The position numbers and the translations under genes are program-made. The notes beneath the pieces were generated by a model. That model did no database searches. It saw only the letters and a program-made list of their open reading frames with translations, and was not told the DNA's origin. This document shows positions 25,156 to 34,453 of a stretch of 64,000 nucleotides of DNA, piece after piece. The first letter of the stretch is position 1, and each line of letters opens with the position of its first letter. Source of the stretch: Nitrosovibrio sp. Nv4 (GTDB lineage Bacteria; Pseudomonadota; Gammaproteobacteria; Burkholderiales; Nitrosomonadaceae); NCBI RefSeq assembly GCF_900215485.1, contig NZ_OCMZ01000002.1, positions 930,001 through 994,000 on the forward strand, written 5' to 3'.

Positions 25156-25242
25156 GCCCAGATGGCGGAATTGGTAGACGCACTAGGTTCAGGTCCTAGC
25201 GGTGGCAACACTGTGGAGGTTCGAGTCCTCTTCTGGGCACCA
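25156..25242 (+). tRNA. tRNA-Leu(CAG)
   Basis: 87 nt with an encoded CCA. The acceptor arm GCCCAGA pairs with TCTGGGC. The anticodon stem CTAGG/CCTAG encloses TTCAGGT, giving anticodon CAG. A class II variable arm (CGGTGGCAACACTG) and the T-arm GAGGTTCGAGTCCTC follow. Confidence 0.97.
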
Positions 25243-25287
25243 CTATTCAGAACACGCATTCCAGTCAAATTCGGGGAATCCGCATTT

Positions 25288-25308
25288 GCCCAGAACTGGG
25301 CCGTTTTT
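25288..25308 (+). terminator. Rho-independent terminator after tRNA-Leu
   Basis: GCCCAG-AA-CTGGGC followed by CGTTTTT, 46 nt downstream of the tRNA. The stem repeats part of the tRNA acceptor sequence (TGCCCAGA), possibly a fragment of a duplicated tRNA end. Confidence 0.75.
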
Positions 25309-26332
25309 CATTTGTGGTATCAGTTCGGCGTTAAAATTATAGCAGGCAGTACAGTCGGGTATCGAATAAGAGTTGAGTACTTGTACTGCCATGCCGACGT
25401 GGGCTGATATATCGTGCAACTGACGATGCTGCGACAAAAACATTCGTGCCAGCTTCGATTTGGGCAGAAATGCATCAGTCTTGGGTGGCCCTTTATCAAT
25501 TTAGCAGCTAAACAGAAATCCTGCACGGATAATCCCGCATTTCCCCTGAATCAGCCACAGTGGTTGATTACCGCCGATTCAAGCAATTCCTAGCTGTAAA
25601 ATCTTACAGCTATTCATGAAACTCAATCCATTGTCTCATAGCATATTCCCCGATCAACAATAATAGATGGCTGAAAACATGCGTCCTCCGAGAGATGAAA
25701 GCTTATGCCGTCCATGCTTCAATCTGACTCCAGGCCACTAAAATGCCGACTATCGAAGCGTTATGGCACGCATTGATCAACTTGAGTTCAGAACACAATC
25801 CTGTCCGATAATGAGCAACGCACTTCGCGGCCCTGCGCTTCCCAAGCCCCTTATCCCGAACATTCTACTCATTATGCTACGCCGTTATATTGGCGCCATG
25901 CCAGCAACAGCGCGGGCGGATGCAGAATCCAACGATCCATGGCAGAGAGAAGGCCAGTCATGCCGCACAACTCGCCCGGTGAAAATAAGCGGAAAACGCA
26001 GGCAACGCCATTGCTGTGCAACCAGCGGCAAAAGATGAGGCAGTTTGTGCCGTTATACTTGACAAGCCAAAAAAATACGTACTATTGCCTCCACAAGGGA
26101 ACAAGGGAACACGGTTTTTTTCTAAATTTTTTTCTACGTAAAGACAACGTAGTTTTGTCGGTCCGCTCTGCTCTGCTCTACTAGTAATGACTTCTGATAA
26201 AAGCGCTTCCAACTGGAGAAAACGGTAGTCAAGCAAAGATGTTTCCGGGTCAGCCTAGTGCACTGAAGTGGATAAACAGCGACGCGATTTCAAAATCTGC
26301 GGATTTCTATTAAAGTTACCTGAGCTCATCTG
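25309..26332. other. Gene-poor kilobase before the PEP-CTERM acyltransferase gene
   Basis: No gene is supported: the short frames (for example 25763-26038 plus, 25958-26236 minus) lack motifs and ribosome-binding sites. The stretch holds several inverted repeats. They are a 9-bp pair GGCAGTACA/TGTACTGCC (25345-25390), the lux-box-like palindrome at 25591, and CTACGT/ACGTAG near 26136. TTGACA at 26059 followed by TACTAT at 26080 (spacer 15) is a weak promoter candidate for the acyltransferase. Confidence 0.5.
25591..25612. promoter_or_regulatory. Lux-box-like palindrome
   Basis: A perfect 9-bp palindrome (TAGCTGTAA and TTACAGCTA) around AATC. Its inner 20 bp, AGCTGTAAAATCTTACAGCT, matches 15 of 20 positions of the Vibrio fischeri lux box as I remember it (ACCTGTAGGATCGTACAGGT). 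No T-run follows, so it is not a typical terminator. The next gene, 720 nt downstream, encodes an acyltransferase related to autoinducer synthases. No LuxR gene is adjacent. Confidence 0.4.
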
Positions 26333-27133
26333 ATGAATGACATAGTGGCCGCCTTTAACGAATACTTTGAAGTTATTGATGCCGATTCCCCGGAATTATT
26401 GCATGAAGTATTTCGTCTGCGTTACCGGGTGCTGTGTATAGAGCAGCGTCTGCCAGGATTTGACGCCTCATGCTATCCGGAAGAGTACGAACGCGACAGC
26501 TATGACGATCATTCATCTCATATTCTTCTTCGTCACCGCCCCTCTGGTGATTTTGTAGGAACTGCGCGTTTGATACTTCCAGTTCCGCTGAATCTGGAAA
26601 TACCATTTCCCATTGAGGAGCATACCCGGTTTGATCCCGCGCTTTTTGATATCAACACGCTTCTTCGACAACATGCAGCCGAAATATCGCGCTTACTAAT
26701 TGTGCGCCGGTTCAGTCGGCGCAGGGGTGATTGCGAAAAGTTTGGAAGTGAAATAGCTGTTGAAGGGACCGATAGAAAAAAACAGCGGCGTTTCCCTCAT
26801 CCCCTCCTAGCGCTTGTTGTTGGCATTATACGCATGTCCGCTCAGAACAATATTACACACTGCTTCTCGGTAATGGATCCCTCACTGAATAGATTGTTGG
26901 GCCCCTACGGCCTGCAATTTGATGCTATTGGACCCTTGATTGACTATCACGGTCCACGCCGGCCTTACTTCATCGATTTGATCAAGATGCTGGAAAGGAC
27001 TTACGTAGATAATCACGATATTTGGGAATTGATAACCGATTACGGCAAGGTCCGGCTAGGACCGACAAAGCCGATTGGACAATTATCAGCACAAAATATT
27101 AAGAAGCTAAACCCCAGAGTAGCGATCGCTTAG
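26333..27133 (+). CDS. PEP-CTERM/exosortase system-associated acyltransferase
   Basis: 266 residues. The N-terminal part (FEVIDADSPELLHEVFRLRY, then VLCIEQRLPGF) and the DDHSSHILLRHRPSGDFVGT segment match the GNAT-related family found in genomes with exosortase/PEP-CTERM sorting. That family is distantly related to LuxI-type autoinducer synthases. AEISRLLIVRRFSRRR corresponds to the conserved arginine segment of the fold. The substrate is unknown; a role in exopolysaccharide or sorted-protein modification is inferred from the family. No exosortase gene lies in this window. Confidence 0.8.
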   Translation: MNDIVAAFNEYFEVIDADSPELLHEVFRLRYRVLCIEQRLPGFDASCYPEEYERDSYDDHSSHILLRHRPSGDFVGTARLILPVPLNLEIPFPIEEHTRFDPALFDINTLLRQHAAEISRLLIVRRFSRRRGDCEKFGSEIAVEGTDRKKQRRFPHPLLALVVGIIRMSAQNNITHCFSVMDPSLNRLLGPYGLQFDAIGPLIDYHGPRRPYFIDLIKMLERTYVDNHDIWELITDYGKVRLGPTKPIGQLSAQNIKKLNPRVAIA

Positions 27134-27257
27134 AAGCAAATCGACCTCGATCACAACCCCGTGCATTTCAAAGATTGTCGTTGACTCTATTAGCTATCTC
27201 GGTGCCTCAGCCAGGCTGCAATGCAGCTCACGAAATGACGGGTCAATAATATAAATC

Positions 27258-27707
27258 GTGGCAATTAAAAAAAATACTGGCCGTTTTATCGTATTCGTGT
27301 GCTTGTTGCTCAGTATGCTATATGCCATAAGCATGGCTCGGGCAACGGATCAATATGAGATTATAACCCACACCGGCGTCAACGAAAAAACGCTTTCCAA
27401 GGGTTCCTTGCGTGCCATCTTTGGCATGCGCCTTCATACGTGGCCAGATGGTACGGCAATCCGAGTGTTTGTGATGCCGGATGATGCGCCTTTACACACT
27501 GCCTTTTCCAAGGAAAAGCTCAATGTCTTTCCGTACCAGCTTCGCTCGGCCTGGGATCGGCTGGTATTTTCCGGAACGGGTCAAGCGCCCTATACGGTAG
27601 CTTCTCCCGAGGAAATGCTTGCCAGGGTTGCCAGCACGCCTGGAGCAATCGGCTATTTGAATAAATCCATGATGGATGGCAGAGTCAATGTACTCCATAT
27701 CAAATAG
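27258..27707 (+). CDS. PstS-like periplasmic substrate-binding domain protein
   Basis: 149 residues from GTG. An N-terminal hydrophobic signal (FIVFVCLLLSMLYAISMARA) suggests export. The mature part (LSKGSLRAIFGMRLHTWPDG, then TPGAIGYLNKSMMDG) matches the small PstS-like domains of phosphate-type binding proteins, with the AIGY block near the end. It is much shorter than a full PstS (about 320), so it is a single-lobe form. Its end overlaps the start of the porin gene by 32 nt (or 20 nt if the later ATG is used). Confidence 0.75.
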   Translation: MAIKKNTGRFIVFVCLLLSMLYAISMARATDQYEIITHTGVNEKTLSKGSLRAIFGMRLHTWPDGTAIRVFVMPDDAPLHTAFSKEKLNVFPYQLRSAWDRLVFSGTGQAPYTVASPEEMLARVASTPGAIGYLNKSMMDGRVNVLHIK

Positions 27708-28908
27708 CGGCCCCGCCCGTTCCCCATGGATTGTCAGGCTCGTTGTCGTGCCGGCTTTCCTGTGGAGTTTTGCTGCTCAAGCCGAAAAGCTGCCGCAGAA
27801 CCTACAGATACACGGTTTTGCGAGTCAGGGATGGTTAAAGAGCTCGGAGAATAATGTTTTCGGAAAAAGTGCTTCTGATAGTGGCAGCTTTGACTTTAGA
27901 GAACTGGGGCTGAACGCCTCGATGCGCCCTCTGACCAATCTGCAGTTTTCGGCACAGATGCTATCACGCACGGCAGGTGAAGGCAGCCCCGGCAACATCC
28001 GGCTCGATTATGGATTTATTGACTACACTTTTCTCTCTGGCGAAACCAGTCAACTCGGAATACGACTGGGCAGAATGAAAAATCCGCTCGGCTTCTACAA
28101 TGACACGCGTGACGTTCCCTTCACGCGGCCAAGCATACTCTTACCGCAATCAATATATTTCGATCGCACACGCAAGCTCGCGATCGCCGCGGACGGCGCA
28201 CATTTGTATGGTGAGCACCGCTCCAGTATGGGAGTAATTTCCTTTCAGCTTGGGGCGGCACGTCCATTAGTTAGAGGCGCAGAAACCGAGGTGGCCTTCC
28301 TGGGACATGATTTTCCCGGTCACTTTACCCCGAAAGTGTCGTATATCGGCCGCGTAATTTATGAACTCGACGAAGGCAAACTTCGCTTCGCACTCAGCGG
28401 GTCGCAGCTCAATTTAGGTTATAACCCGGGGGCAGCGGATATAATTCAAGCGGCCACTATTCGCTTCACGCCGCTCATTTTCTCCGCTCAATATAACGCC
28501 GAGCGCTGGAGCCTCACTGCCGAATATGCGCGACGCCACCTCGAGTACAAGAATTTTGGGGTAGCTCCACTCAACCTGGATTTCACTGGGGAGAGCTATT
28601 ACCTTCAAGGAGCCTATCGTATTACCCCGGAATGGGAAGCGATGGTTCGCTACGATGTTCTGCACATCGATAGCGATGATCGTGATGGGAAAAAATGGGC
28701 GTCCGCCAACGGACGCCCAGCGCATAATCGATTCGCCAAGGATATTACTGTCGGCCTGCGCTGGAATATCACGCCGTCGTTTATGCTGCGGGCCGAATAT
28801 CACCGCGTCAATGGCACCGCTTGGCTCTCGACGCTGGATAATTCAAATCCCGCTGACCGGTCTCAGCACTGGGATCTCTTTTCAATCCTCGGTTCGTACC
28901 GGTTCTAG
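27676..28908 (+). CDS. Outer-membrane beta-barrel (porin-like) protein
   Basis: 410 residues, or 406 from the ATG at 27688. A signal peptide (IVRLVVVPAFLWSFAAQAEK) is followed by alternating strands, a late YRITPEWEAMVRYD, and the C-terminal SILGSYRF ending in phenylalanine, typical of outer-membrane barrels. The substrate is unknown. The overlap with the PstS-like gene and the 11-nt gap to the GGDEF-EAL gene indicate a three-gene operon, so the barrel may be linked to anion sensing or uptake. Confidence 0.78.
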   Translation: MAESMYSISNSGPARSPWIVRLVVVPAFLWSFAAQAEKLPQNLQIHGFASQGWLKSSENNVFGKSASDSGSFDFRELGLNASMRPLTNLQFSAQMLSRTAGEGSPGNIRLDYGFIDYTFLSGETSQLGIRLGRMKNPLGFYNDTRDVPFTRPSILLPQSIYFDRTRKLAIAADGAHLYGEHRSSMGVISFQLGAARPLVRGAETEVAFLGHDFPGHFTPKVSYIGRVIYELDEGKLRFALSGSQLNLGYNPGAADIIQAATIRFTPLIFSAQYNAERWSLTAEYARRHLEYKNFGVAPLNLDFTGESYYLQGAYRITPEWEAMVRYDVLHIDSDDRDGKKWASANGRPAHNRFAKDITVGLRWNITPSFMLRAEYHRVNGTAWLSTLDNSNPADRSQHWDLFSILGSYRF

Positions 28909-28919
28909 CGATAACCCTG

Positions 28920-31835
28920 ATGGAAAAGAATCTCCATAAAAACGCGGTTCAGCTTGACGGCACGGGCAATTCCGGACCACCCAAATTTCTGAGCCTGAAA
29001 TGGAAGGTCTTGCTGCTAAGCAGTTTGATCTTGATCACCATTGTGGTTTCATTCACTGGCATTATTTATGTCAGCTTGATGGATGATTTTGAGAGCCAGC
29101 GAAATGCGCAGCACCGGCGTTATGCCAGTGAGGTTGAAGGTTTAATAGATCAGATTTCGAGAAATTTGCATCAGTCTGCTGAATTGATCCCTTTTCTGGA
29201 AGGAATGGGTACGGGCCTGCTGGTGCATGACGGAAAAAACATCGCTGAAGCATTCGACCCGTATTGGGCGCCAATGCAGCTTACCAAGGGCTTCGAGGTG
29301 ATACGTTTTTATGACAACTCGAATCAGCTGCTCGCGAGCTGGGGCGCCTCAGAGTCTGATACTCATGACGACGTAATGCTGAATTGGGTTCGCAAGGTCA
29401 ATGCCCGAGAACAGCCTGTCAGCCCGCTAAGCTGCCGGAAAAGCTGTATGCAATTCATAGTGGCGCCCTTGCTGGTAGAGGGCAATAGCGTTGGCGTTGT
29501 CGTCATAGGCGCACCCCTGGTCGACGCCGTCCTGGGGTTCAAGGATATTTCCGGGGCCGATATCGGTTTGCTTATCCAGGAACCAGGCAATACGCCCAAG
29601 AATAACGAAAAGAGAATTCCCAGTTGGGATGTCCGGATCGCGGCGCACAGCAGAGAAATGAATCTTGCGATTCTCGATCAGGCCGCGTTGCAATACCCAG
29701 ATTTTAACCAGCTGGAAAAGGGCATCCAGGTTTTCTGGGAAAACCAGTACCTGCAAATCAAGCCGCTTTCCCTGGGAAAGATGAACGCATCTGATAACGC
29801 CCAGTTTATAGTCGTCACCGATATCACCTCCACCATCCACACTATTCAAAGTTCGACACAGCGGAATATGATAATAGGACTGATGGGACTCATACTCTCG
29901 GAGCTATTATTATTTGTCATACTTTCCCAGCCACTCTCGCGGCTCAAGCACATTGTCTTTACGTTGCCGCTCCTGGCCCGCAGCAGTTTCAAGAACTTCC
30001 GTTCGGAGCTACATTCCGTCGGCCAGAAACGATGGCTAAAAGATGAAATTGACATGCTCGATGAAACAGCGGCGGCTCTGTCTTATCAACTCGAGAAACT
30101 TGAAGATCAGGTCGCCGACCGGACCGCGATATTGGCAAGGAAAATGGAGGAATTAAGCAAGGAGAGGGATTTCATCACAAATCTGCTTGATATCGCGCAA
30201 GTGATCGTGATCACACAAAATGCCGATGGCGAAATTCTTACGCTTAACGCCCACGGGGAAACGCTCATTCAATATACGGAAAAAGAGCTTCAAGGAACAC
30301 AATTTCTCGATCTTCTTGCTCTTGACGGAGATCTGCGCGATCTACCCGGCCATCTGGAGGAAGTACGTTCTGAACGAAGAGACCAATTGCGTCACGAAGC
30401 CAATGTCTTGTGCAAGGATGCATCGGTACGGCATATTCTCTGGCTGCATTCCCGCCTCACGCGACATACCGAGGACGATCCTGCGATGCTATCGGTAGGT
30501 CTGGACATGACCGAGCATAAGCGTACGGAGGGTCGACTGGCCTGGCTGGCCGACCATGACCCGTTGACCGATTTATTCAACCGGCGCCGCTTTCAGGAAG
30601 AACTGGAGCAGATGCTGAATCTGGCTGCACGCTACAGGCATTCCGGCGCACTGCTCTTTTTTGACCTGGATCAATTCAAGTATATAAACGATACAAGCGG
30701 ACACCAGGCGGGTGATGCGTTACTGAAGATGGTCGCCCGTATGTTGCATGGCAGCATTCGCAGTGTCGATATACTGGGGCGGCTGGGCGGCGATGAATTT
30801 GCAGTGATACTGCCTCAAACTACCCCGGAGGGAGCAATAGAAGTCGCGAAAAATGCGCTTGCTTGCCTGAACCAGGGAAAGATTGCGATAAACAGCCGAA
30901 CTCATAAAGCTTCAGCCAGCGTTGGTATTGCCCTTTTTCCCGAGCATGGAAACAACGTGCATGATCTACTGGCGGCAGCGGATCTGGCCATGTACCAGGC
31001 CAAGGAAGCAGGGCGCGGGGGCTGGCATCTGTTTTCCAATGAGGAGAAGACCCGCGAACGCATGCATACCCTCGTGTATTGGAAAGAAAAGATCGAGTAT
31101 GCGCTGTTGCATGAACGGTTCCTGTTCTATTTCCAGCCTATCATGCATATCCCGGACAAGACCATCGACCATTACGAAGTACTGTTGCGCATGCTCGATG
31201 ATGATGGAACCATACTTGCTCCTCATTTTTTTATACCCGCAGCAGAACAAACCGGCCTTATTCATGCCATCGATCATATGGTGTTACGGAAATCCATTGC
31301 ACAATCGGCGGAAATCCAGCACCGGGGTCACCGTGTTCGTTTTTCCATAAACCTGTCAGCTCACGCATTTCATGATCCGGAGTTATTACCTATGTTGAGG
31401 GAGGCCTTCACTCAATATAACGCCGATCCTTCGAACTTCATGTTTGAAATAACCGAGACGGCAGCGTTGGAAGATTTGCCTGCCGCAAGGAAACTCATGG
31501 AAATGATCAGAACACTTGGCTGCAGTTTTACCCTGGATGATTTTGGTGTCGGCTTCTCCTCCTTCTATTACATAAGACAACTACCGATTGACGTTGTGAA
31601 GATCGACGGTTCTTTTATACGAAACTTGGCCGATAGCCCCGACGATCAAATTCTGGTAAAAGCCTTATGTGATGTGGCAAGAGGATTTGGCAAGAAAACA
31701 ACGGCCGAGTTCGTTGAGAACGCTGCAACGCTCTCCATTCTGGAGGAAATGCAGATAGATTATGCACAAGGTTTTTTGATAGGATTACCCATGCCCGCTT
31801 GTGATTCGCCATTCAAGGATTTTCTGCAGACCTAA
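28920..31835 (+). CDS. Membrane-bound sensor with PAS, GGDEF and EAL domains
   Basis: 971 residues. Transmembrane segments at about 28-52 (VLLLSSLILITIVVSFTGII) and about 315-340 enclose a periplasmic sensor of some 260 residues. A HAMP-like/coiled-coil linker and a PAS domain (about 415-530) follow. GGDEF is intact at 623-627, with the inhibitory RxxD site (RSVD) five residues before it. The EAL domain starts with EVLLR at 753 and keeps the metal and catalytic residues (INLSAHAFHD, FEITET, LDDFGVG, VVKIDGSF, AEFVE). Both cyclic-di-GMP synthesis and breakdown look possible. The signal is presumably delivered through the PstS-like and barrel proteins of the operon. Confidence 0.92.
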   Translation: MEKNLHKNAVQLDGTGNSGPPKFLSLKWKVLLLSSLILITIVVSFTGIIYVSLMDDFESQRNAQHRRYASEVEGLIDQISRNLHQSAELIPFLEGMGTGLLVHDGKNIAEAFDPYWAPMQLTKGFEVIRFYDNSNQLLASWGASESDTHDDVMLNWVRKVNAREQPVSPLSCRKSCMQFIVAPLLVEGNSVGVVVIGAPLVDAVLGFKDISGADIGLLIQEPGNTPKNNEKRIPSWDVRIAAHSREMNLAILDQAALQYPDFNQLEKGIQVFWENQYLQIKPLSLGKMNASDNAQFIVVTDITSTIHTIQSSTQRNMIIGLMGLILSELLLFVILSQPLSRLKHIVFTLPLLARSSFKNFRSELHSVGQKRWLKDEIDMLDETAAALSYQLEKLEDQVADRTAILARKMEELSKERDFITNLLDIAQVIVITQNADGEILTLNAHGETLIQYTEKELQGTQFLDLLALDGDLRDLPGHLEEVRSERRDQLRHEANVLCKDASVRHILWLHSRLTRHTEDDPAMLSVGLDMTEHKRTEGRLAWLADHDPLTDLFNRRRFQEELEQMLNLAARYRHSGALLFFDLDQFKYINDTSGHQAGDALLKMVARMLHGSIRSVDILGRLGGDEFAVILPQTTPEGAIEVAKNALACLNQGKIAINSRTHKASASVGIALFPEHGNNVHDLLAAADLAMYQAKEAGRGGWHLFSNEEKTRERMHTLVYWKEKIEYALLHERFLFYFQPIMHIPDKTIDHYEVLLRMLDDDGTILAPHFFIPAAEQTGLIHAIDHMVLRKSIAQSAEIQHRGHRVRFSINLSAHAFHDPELLPMLREAFTQYNADPSNFMFEITETAALEDLPAARKLMEMIRTLGCSFTLDDFGVGFSSFYYIRQLPIDVVKIDGSFIRNLADSPDDQILVKALCDVARGFGKKTTAEFVENAATLSILEEMQIDYAQGFLIGLPMPACDSPFKDFLQT

Positions 31836-31968
31836 GCTGACGACCTTGCATTCGGACTCACATCGAACACGAATGCTGGAGCAATAACGGGTGGATACGT
31901 GGTTAAACCGGAAAATGGGCATAAACTGCCACTGCCGGGCGTAGACATGGACGGGTTAAGGGTAACCC

Positions 31969-33141
31969 TCAGGCCTCATCGGGATCAGGGTTTTCCTTCA
32001 ATTCCGGTTTTTCCCCGGCATTGGACGAACTTCTGCCTTGAGACCCGACCTTGCCGGGAATTTTTGGCGTTGTGCACACCACGTCTGCATTTTGCGCGCG
32101 GTGACGCAAGGCATGATCCATCAGCACCAGGGCCAGCATTGCCTCGGCGATAGGCGTCGCGCGGATACCCACGCAGGGATCGTGCCTGCCATGCGTTTCC
32201 ACTACCGCCGGTTTGCCAGTCTTGTCTACCGAGCGTCGTCCTAGACGGATGCTCGACGTCGGTTTAACCGCAATGTTCACGACGATATCCTGCCCGGTGG
32301 AAATTCCTCCCACTATGCCGCCCGCATTGTTGCTCAGGAATCCTTCCGGTGTCATCTCGTCGGAATGCTCGGTGCCCTTCTGGGACACAGCAGCGAACCC
32401 GGCACCAATTTCCACACCTTTTATCGCATTGATGCTCATCATGGCGTAAGCGATCTCCGCATCCAGGCGATCATATACGGGCTCGCCCCAGCCTACCGGA
32501 ACGCCTTCCGCCACTACGCAAATTTTTGCACCGACGGAATCACCGGATTTGCGCAGCTTATCCATGAATTCTTCCAGGCCGGGCACCAGATCAGGGTTGG
32601 GAGCAAAAAATGGGTTCTGGCGCACTGCGTCCCATTGTTTGAACGGAATCTCCATGGGTCCCAACTGGGCCATAAAACCACGTATTACGACGCCATATTT
32701 TGTATGGAGCCATTTCCTGGCAATAGCGGCTGCCGCTACCCGCACTGCCGTTTCGCGCGCGGAGGAACGACCGCCACCTCGGTAATCGCGTATCCCATAT
32801 TTTTGCCAGTAAACATAGTCTGCGTGTCCCGGACGGAAGGTATCCATGATTTTGCTGTAATCCTTGCTGCGCTGGTCTTCGTTGCGGATCAGCAGCGCAA
32901 TGGGCGTACCTGTAGTCCTGCCCTCGAACACCCCGGAAAGGATTTCCACCGTGTCTGATTCGCGCCGCTGGGTCACGTAGCGCGACGTACCGGGCTTGCG
33001 CCGGTCCAGATCCTGCTGGATATCCTCAGTAGACAATTCCATCCCCGGCGGGCAGCCATCGACAATGCAACCGATGGCGGGGCCATGAGATTCTCCAAAA
33101 GAAGTAACGCAAAAAAGCTTGCCGAGGGTATTGCCTGACAT
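31969..33141 (-). CDS. aroC: Chorismate synthase
   Basis: 390 residues. It converts 5-enolpyruvylshikimate-3-phosphate to chorismate with reduced FMN, the last common step to aromatic amino acids. [20 protein letters not shown] opens the protein, and [40 protein letters not shown] and [18 protein letters not shown] are diagnostic. The C-terminus (after about 360) is a hydrophilic tail beyond the usual end. It converges on the GGDEF-EAL gene. Confidence 0.97.
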   Translation of the reverse strand: MSGNTLGKLFCVTSFGESHGPAIGCIVDGCPPGMELSTEDIQQDLDRRKPGTSRYVTQRRESDTVEILSGVFEGRTTGTPIALLIRNEDQRSKDYSKIMDTFRPGHADYVYWQKYGIRDYRGGGRSSARETAVRVAAAAIARKWLHTKYGVVIRGFMAQLGPMEIPFKQWDAVRQNPFFAPNPDLVPGLEEFMDKLRKSGDSVGAKICVVAEGVPVGWGEPVYDRLDAEIAYAMMSINAIKGVEIGAGFAAVSQKGTEHSDEMTPEGFLSNNAGGIVGGISTGQDIVVNIAVKPTSSIRLGRRSVDKTGKPAVVETHGRHDPCVGIRATPIAEAMLALVLMDHALRHRAQNADVVCTTPKIPGKVGSQGRSSSNAGEKPELKENPDPDEA

Positions 33142-33217
33142 TTTATTTTTCTCGCAAAATCAAGGCTTGAAGTTTAACATATCCTCCATACCTCGCTATT
33201 TCCACAATAATCCGACA

Positions 33218-33406
33218 ATGGAGAAACCTGATCCCGACAAGATAAAAGGTCCCGGCGGTTTGACCTTACGCCAGATTCATGAACAGGTAAAACTGAGCAC
33301 AGTTCGTGATCGAGAGGAAAGCGCGCAGGATAAAGCCGAGCAAGCAATCAGCCGGTGGCAGCGGTTTACCCGATATATCTGGCGCAAGAATAAAGGAAAA
33401 CCATGA
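33218..33406 (+). CDS. Small basic protein coupled to the quinone oxidoreductase
   Basis: 62 residues from the ATG at 33218; the longer frame from 33119 overlaps aroC. Sequence is hydrophilic with a basic C-terminus (RWQRFTRYIWRKNKGKP) and KLSTVRDREESAQDKAEQAI in the middle. Family unknown. Its TGA overlaps the ATG of the next gene (ATGA), so the two are very likely translated together. Confidence 0.6.
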   Translation: MEKPDPDKIKGPGGLTLRQIHEQVKLSTVRDREESAQDKAEQAISRWQRFTRYIWRKNKGKP

Positions 33407-34404
33407 GAGCTGTCCTGATGAATGCGCCGGGGGAACCGGATGTCCTGGCAACTGCGGATATCCCCATACCTGCTCTGATCGGTCCATCAAGCGTGCTGGT
33501 AAAACTGCATGCCGCAGGCGTGAATCCGATAGATACGAAGGTACGCAAGCTCAATATGTACTATCCGGATAAGCTGCCCTCGATTCTGGGTTGCGACGGG
33601 GCAGGGGTTGTGGAAGCGGTGGGTAGTTCCGTCACGCGCGTATGTCCAGGTGATGAGGTGTTTTTTTTCAACAATGGCTTGGGCGGCGCACCGGGAACGT
33701 ACGCTGAATACACGGTGGTGCAGGAAGACTATCTGGTATTGAAGCCGGGAAATCTCTCCATGCTGGAAGCTGCGGGTATACCGCTGGCCCTGATCACAGC
33801 GTGGGAAGCGTTGGTAAATCGCGGCGATTTGAGGGACGGCCAATCCACGTTGATACACGCTGGGGCGGGTGGCGTTGGGCATATTGCGATTCAGCTTGCC
33901 TGTTACTTTAATGCACGAATCGCCACCACCGTCTCAAATTCCCTGAAGGCGGAGTTTGTACGATCGCTGGGCGCCGAACTGGCGATCGACTATAGCCGAC
34001 AGGACTTCGTTGAAGCTGCGTTGAACTGGACAGATGGCCTGGGCGTGAGACTGGTAATGGATACGGTTGGTGGCGAAACGTTTTGCAGATCCTTTGCTGC
34101 GACCCGGTTGTATGGCCGTGTGATTACGCTGCTCTCGACTTCATGCGATATCCAGCACACCAATACGGCACGGCTGCGCAATCTATGTATCGGTTACGTG
34201 CAAATGGCGGCCCCTCTCTATTTCGGCTTGCACCCCGCGCGCGTCATGCAGACACGGATACTTGAGCGCGGAGCAAAACTGTTCGAGCAGGGCATCCTCA
34301 AGGTTCATATTGGTCTTGCACTACCACTGGAGAAGGCTGCAGAGGCACACCGGCTGATAGAAACAGGACATACCACCGGCAAGATAGTGCTGCAAATTGT
34401 TTGA
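33403..34404 (+). CDS. NADPH:quinone oxidoreductase-like (MDR superfamily)
   Basis: 333 residues. A zinc-free medium-chain dehydrogenase. The N-terminal GroES-like domain (LMNAPGEPDVLATADIPIPA, later ILGCDGAGVVEAVG) is followed by a Rossmann domain with the nucleotide motif LIHAGAGGVGHIAIQLA. No structural-zinc cysteine cluster is present. It probably reduces quinones or enones with NADPH; the true substrate is unknown. The gene overlaps a small upstream ORF by 4 nt. Confidence 0.9.
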   Translation: MRAVLMNAPGEPDVLATADIPIPALIGPSSVLVKLHAAGVNPIDTKVRKLNMYYPDKLPSILGCDGAGVVEAVGSSVTRVCPGDEVFFFNNGLGGAPGTYAEYTVVQEDYLVLKPGNLSMLEAAGIPLALITAWEALVNRGDLRDGQSTLIHAGAGGVGHIAIQLACYFNARIATTVSNSLKAEFVRSLGAELAIDYSRQDFVEAALNWTDGLGVRLVMDTVGGETFCRSFAATRLYGRVITLLSTSCDIQHTNTARLRNLCIGYVQMAAPLYFGLHPARVMQTRILERGAKLFEQGILKVHIGLALPLEKAAEAHRLIETGHTTGKIVLQIV

Positions 34405-34410
34405 TCAGGC

Positions 34411-34433
34411 GATAAACCAGCTGCGGGTTTATC
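34411..34433. terminator. Hairpin between convergent genes
   Basis: GATAAACC and GGTTTATC form a perfect 8-bp stem with a 7-nt loop, 7 nt after the oxidoreductase stop and 21 nt from the aminopeptidase stop. There is no strong T-run on either strand, so terminator function is likely but weakly supported. Confidence 0.45.
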
Positions 34434-34453
34434 TATCAGTCTGCCTATCCGGG

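Noticed and set aside
25763..26038. 91-codon plus-strand frame in the gap after tRNA-Leu
   Set aside because: Low-complexity, arginine-rich translation without motif or ribosome-binding site.
31176..31190. Degenerate EAL motif (EVLLR) as evidence of an inactive phosphodiesterase
   Set aside because: EVL is a common active variant and all other metal-binding and catalytic residues are in place.
32365..32958. 197-codon plus-strand frame
   Set aside because: Entirely antisense to aroC, whose conserved motifs fill the interval.
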